A DNA stretch of 5,982 nt, taken from NCBI GenBank assembly GCA_903828035.1, contig CAIKKV010000614.1, positions 1-5,982 of the forward strand, in the 5' to 3' direction. Under the pieces are notes generated by a model. That model was given only the letters and a program-made list of their open reading frames with translations, was not told the DNA's origin and ran no database searches. A program made the translations under genes and the position numbers. The stretch is from an uncultured bacterium (GTDB lineage Bacteria; Verrucomicrobiota; Kiritimatiellia; CAIKKV01). Positions 3,901 through 5,982 of this stretch are shown here, piece after piece (position 1 is the first letter of the stretch; every line of letters begins with the position of its first letter).

Positions 3901-5982
3901 TCAAGGCGCAGCCGGGGCCGCGGGAGCGGCAGGCTTTTCGGACCTGACAATGGATGTGACCGTGCGTGAGACCACCAGCCGCTCGGCCGCCGCCTTCCGG
4001 ATGGCGGCCCCCGTAACGGCTTTCAGCCGGGCTTCGGTGCTGAAGACGTAGTTGCAGCCCAGCCCGACCAGTTCGTCCATGACACAGGTGAACGCCAGTC
4101 CGAGGTTGTCCTGCAGGCTCATCTGGTACTCTGAAATCATCTGGCTTCGCGCCCGATCGATCTCGTCGGCATCCAGTCCCTTTTCCCTCATCCGGGTCAT
4201 TTCCGAGAGCAGCAGCTTTTCCACTTCGGGCAACGCCTCTTCCCGTGTGCCGGCATAGAGAACAAAGGCGCCCACATCCGGCGCCACGCGCTCATAGGCG
4301 CCGGCATAGTACGCCAGACCCCGCTTTTCGCGGATTTCATCCATCAGGCGGGAGGACAGGCCGCTCAGCGAGTTCTCGAGAACGGACAGCGCGTCGCGCT
4401 CGGGGTCGAGTGCCGAGGCGCCGGGGAACCCGACCAGGATAATGGTCTGTTCGTGGGGAAGCTTCGTTTCCACCCGGGCGGGAAGAGTCGGAGCGGACTT
4501 GACCGGATCGCGCGCGGGCGGAGGGTCTGCCGGCATTCGCGAGAACTCCTTCTCGACCATCTTCCTGGCTTCATCCGCCGTCAGGTCCCCGAATAACGCG
4601 AGGACCAGATTTCCGGCAGCGGACGAGCGGCGGAACGCGGCGGCGCAGGTGTGACTGTCAAGAGCGTCGACGCTGGCCTCCGTGCCGAGCGGATCCAACC
4701 GGAAGGGGTGCCCCGCGAACAGTCTTTCGAAGAGCGCCCGCGAGGCATGATACATCGGCTTTTCAAACTGTTGATGGATCGTTGCCGTCTGGAGCATTTT
4801 CTGCTTCGCCACCTCGTCGTCCGGAAAGCGGGAGTCGGTCAGGCAATCCGCCGCCACATCGAGCAGGACCGGCAGATCGGCTTTCAAGCTGCGGCCCTTG
4901 AGGCCGAAGCTGTTGAAGCCTGAAAAGGGCGCCAGCTCGGCCCCCAGCGCCTCCAGCTCATCCGCAATCCGCTCGCTCGACCGCTTGCCTGTCCCGCGGA
5001 CCAGGAGGTCGGACATCAGCCGGTAGACGCCGTTCCGGGCCTCGGTTTCATCCCGAACGCCGCCCCGGAGGGCCGCGCACATATAGACGAAGGGAAGCCG
5101 GTGATCCTCGCGGACGAGCAGCGTGGCGCCGTTGGACAGGCTGATCCGCTGCACGGCGCCGCCGGCTTTGGCTTCCGTCGCGGCGGAGGCTTGCCGGGGC
5201 CGGGTGGGGGACAGGATGGCGAGGGTGCGGTTATCCGTTCCGAAATACCGCGCGCACACCTCGCGAAGGATTTCGGGGGTGAGGGTTTCCAGCCGCTTGA
5301 GATAGCTTTCTGAAAACGCGTAATCCCCGGTGTAGAACTCGTCGGAGGCCAGGGAGGTCGCCTGTCCGCTGGCGGTCTGGAGGGGGGAAAGCGACTGCTG
5401 GATCATGGAGCGCCGGGCTTTCTCGAGCTCGGCTTTTGTGAAGGGCTCGGCCAGCCAGGTTTTGACTTCGGCGTCGATGGCGGCCAGGACTTCCGTTTCC
5501 TTTTCAGGCCGGAAGGTGGCTTCGATGCCGAAGAGGCCGGCTTCCTTCGGCGAGTAGGAGAAGGCCGAGATGCCGTCCACCAATTGTTTGCGCTCCAGGA
5601 TGTTCCGGACCAGGCGCGAGCTGCGGCCGTTGCCCGCTATCGAGGCGATCATGTCCAGCGCGGCCGTGTCCGGGTGCGAGAGGGGCGCCGTGTGCCAGGT
5701 CAACATCAGGCGGGTGACTTCGTAGGCGCCCTCTTCCCGGACCGATCGGGCGGTCACCTGGGCCGGTTCCGTCGGAAGCACAATCGGCGCATTGGGCCTG
5801 CGGTTAAAGCCCCCGAACTTGGCCCGGATCGCGGCTTCCGCATCGGCTTCCGCGAAGTCGCCCGCGATCACGACGATCATCTTGTCGGGCACATAGTTGC
5901 GCTGGAAAAAGGCGAGCAGATCCTCGCGCGTCACCTGCTTGAGAAGGGCGGGAAGCCCGATGACCGGAAACCGGTAGGGATG
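3901..5982 (-). CDS. M16 family (insulinase/pitrilysin-like) zinc peptidase, 5'-truncated
   Basis: The frame is open from the right edge of the window to TGA at 3903-3901, giving 693 residues; the gene starts beyond 5982. The GTG at 5934 is internal, because the codons before it read HPYRFPVIGLPALLKQ, the classic M16 sequence leading into VTREDLLAFFQRNYVPDKM. Order: end of the first catalytic-fold half and its M16_C partner (1 to about 250, with GNGRSSRLVRNILERKQL at 117-134); a second M16 N-type domain from about 280 (SNGATLLVREDHRLPFVY, LRGGVRDE); and a second M16_C domain from about 425 (HPFRLDPLG, then SSRLMDEIREKRGLAYYAGAY at 543-563). The zinc motif HxxEH of the first half is off-window. 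The equivalent site in the second half reads R-L-M-S-D (321-325), so this half is non-catalytic, as in bipartite M16 enzymes. The protein ends in KPAAPAAPAAP. A full length near 880 residues is inferred, probably an exported peptidase; no signal sequence is visible. Confidence 0.9.
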   Translation of the reverse strand, partial: HPYRFPVIGLPALLKQVTREDLLAFFQRNYVPDKMIVVIAGDFAEADAEAAIRAKFGGFNRRPNAPIVLPTEPAQVTARSVREEGAYEVTRLMLTWHTAPLSHPDTAALDMIASIAGNGRSSRLVRNILERKQLVDGISAFSYSPKEAGLFGIEATFRPEKETEVLAAIDAEVKTWLAEPFTKAELEKARRSMIQQSLSPLQTASGQATSLASDEFYTGDYAFSESYLKRLETLTPEILREVCARYFGTDNRTLAILSPTRPRQASAATEAKAGGAVQRISLSNGATLLVREDHRLPFVYMCAALRGGVRDETEARNGVYRLMSDLLVRGTGKRSSERIADELEALGAELAPFSGFNSFGLKGRSLKADLPVLLDVAADCLTDSRFPDDEVAKQKMLQTATIHQQFEKPMYHASRALFERLFAGHPFRLDPLGTEASVDALDSHTCAAAFRRSSAAGNLVLALFGDLTADEARKMVEKEFSRMPADPPPARDPVKSAPTLPARVETKLPHEQTIILVGFPGASALDPERDALSVLENSLSGLSSRLMDEIREKRGLAYYAGAYERVAPDVGAFVLYAGTREEALPEVEKLLLSEMTRMREKGLDADEIDRARSQMISEYQMSLQDNLGLAFTCVMDELVGLGCNYVFSTEARLKAVTGAAIRKAAAERLVVSRTVTSIVRSEKPAAPAAPAAP

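Noticed and set aside
3891..3950. N-terminal extension of galM starting at ATG 3950
   Set aside because: It overlaps the peptidase 3' end by 50 nt, is low-complexity Pro/Arg and unlike GalM N-termini; a better ribosome site precedes 3890.
5932..5934. GTG at 5934-5932 as the peptidase start
   Set aside because: The upstream in-frame codons encode HPYRFPVIGLPALLKQ, a conserved M16 segment.

Overview
The window is about 6 kb of dense, GC-rich bacterial chromosome with almost no non-coding DNA. It holds six protein genes in two co-directional groups that converge at about 1657-1662. Both ends of the window cut a gene: the 5' part of a LacI-type regulator is missing on the left, and the 5' part of a large M16 peptidase is missing on the right. 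I see no RNA gene, mobile element, CRISPR array, attachment site or origin. A GmhA-type heptose isomerase suggests a Gram-negative-type envelope. Together with a LacI-family regulator and a two-domain M16 peptidase this would fit the PVC group (Verrucomicrobiota/Kiritimatiellota-like) or another Gram-negative heterotroph. That placement is an inference from gene content and composition only.

Plus strand (1-1656): the ligand-binding C-terminal part of a LacI/GalR-family regulator; a 31-nt gap; a small stand-alone histidine phosphotransfer (Hpt) protein; a 12-nt gap; and a sedoheptulose-7-phosphate isomerase (gmhA) with a clear Shine-Dalgarno site. The tight spacing suggests co-transcription, at least of Hpt and gmhA. 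This would put a phosphorelay carrier next to the first step of ADP-heptose synthesis.

Minus strand (5982 down to 1663): a two-domain M16 zinc peptidase whose second half has lost the HxxEH motif; after 10 nt, an aldose 1-epimerase (galM); then, through an ATGA stop/start overlap, a class I SAM-dependent methyltransferase of the METTL25/GSTCD-like (Methyltransf_32) type. These three look like one operon although their functions do not obviously belong together.

Most of the content is ordinary housekeeping or accessory metabolism. The points most worth a second look are: the epimerase, whose conserved substrate-binding Asn-Arg pair reads Gly-Pro, exactly where the DNA forms a perfect 9-bp inverted repeat; the orphan Hpt beside gmhA; and the poorly characterised methyltransferase translationally coupled to galM. 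I did not find convincing evidence of a wholly new multi-gene system.
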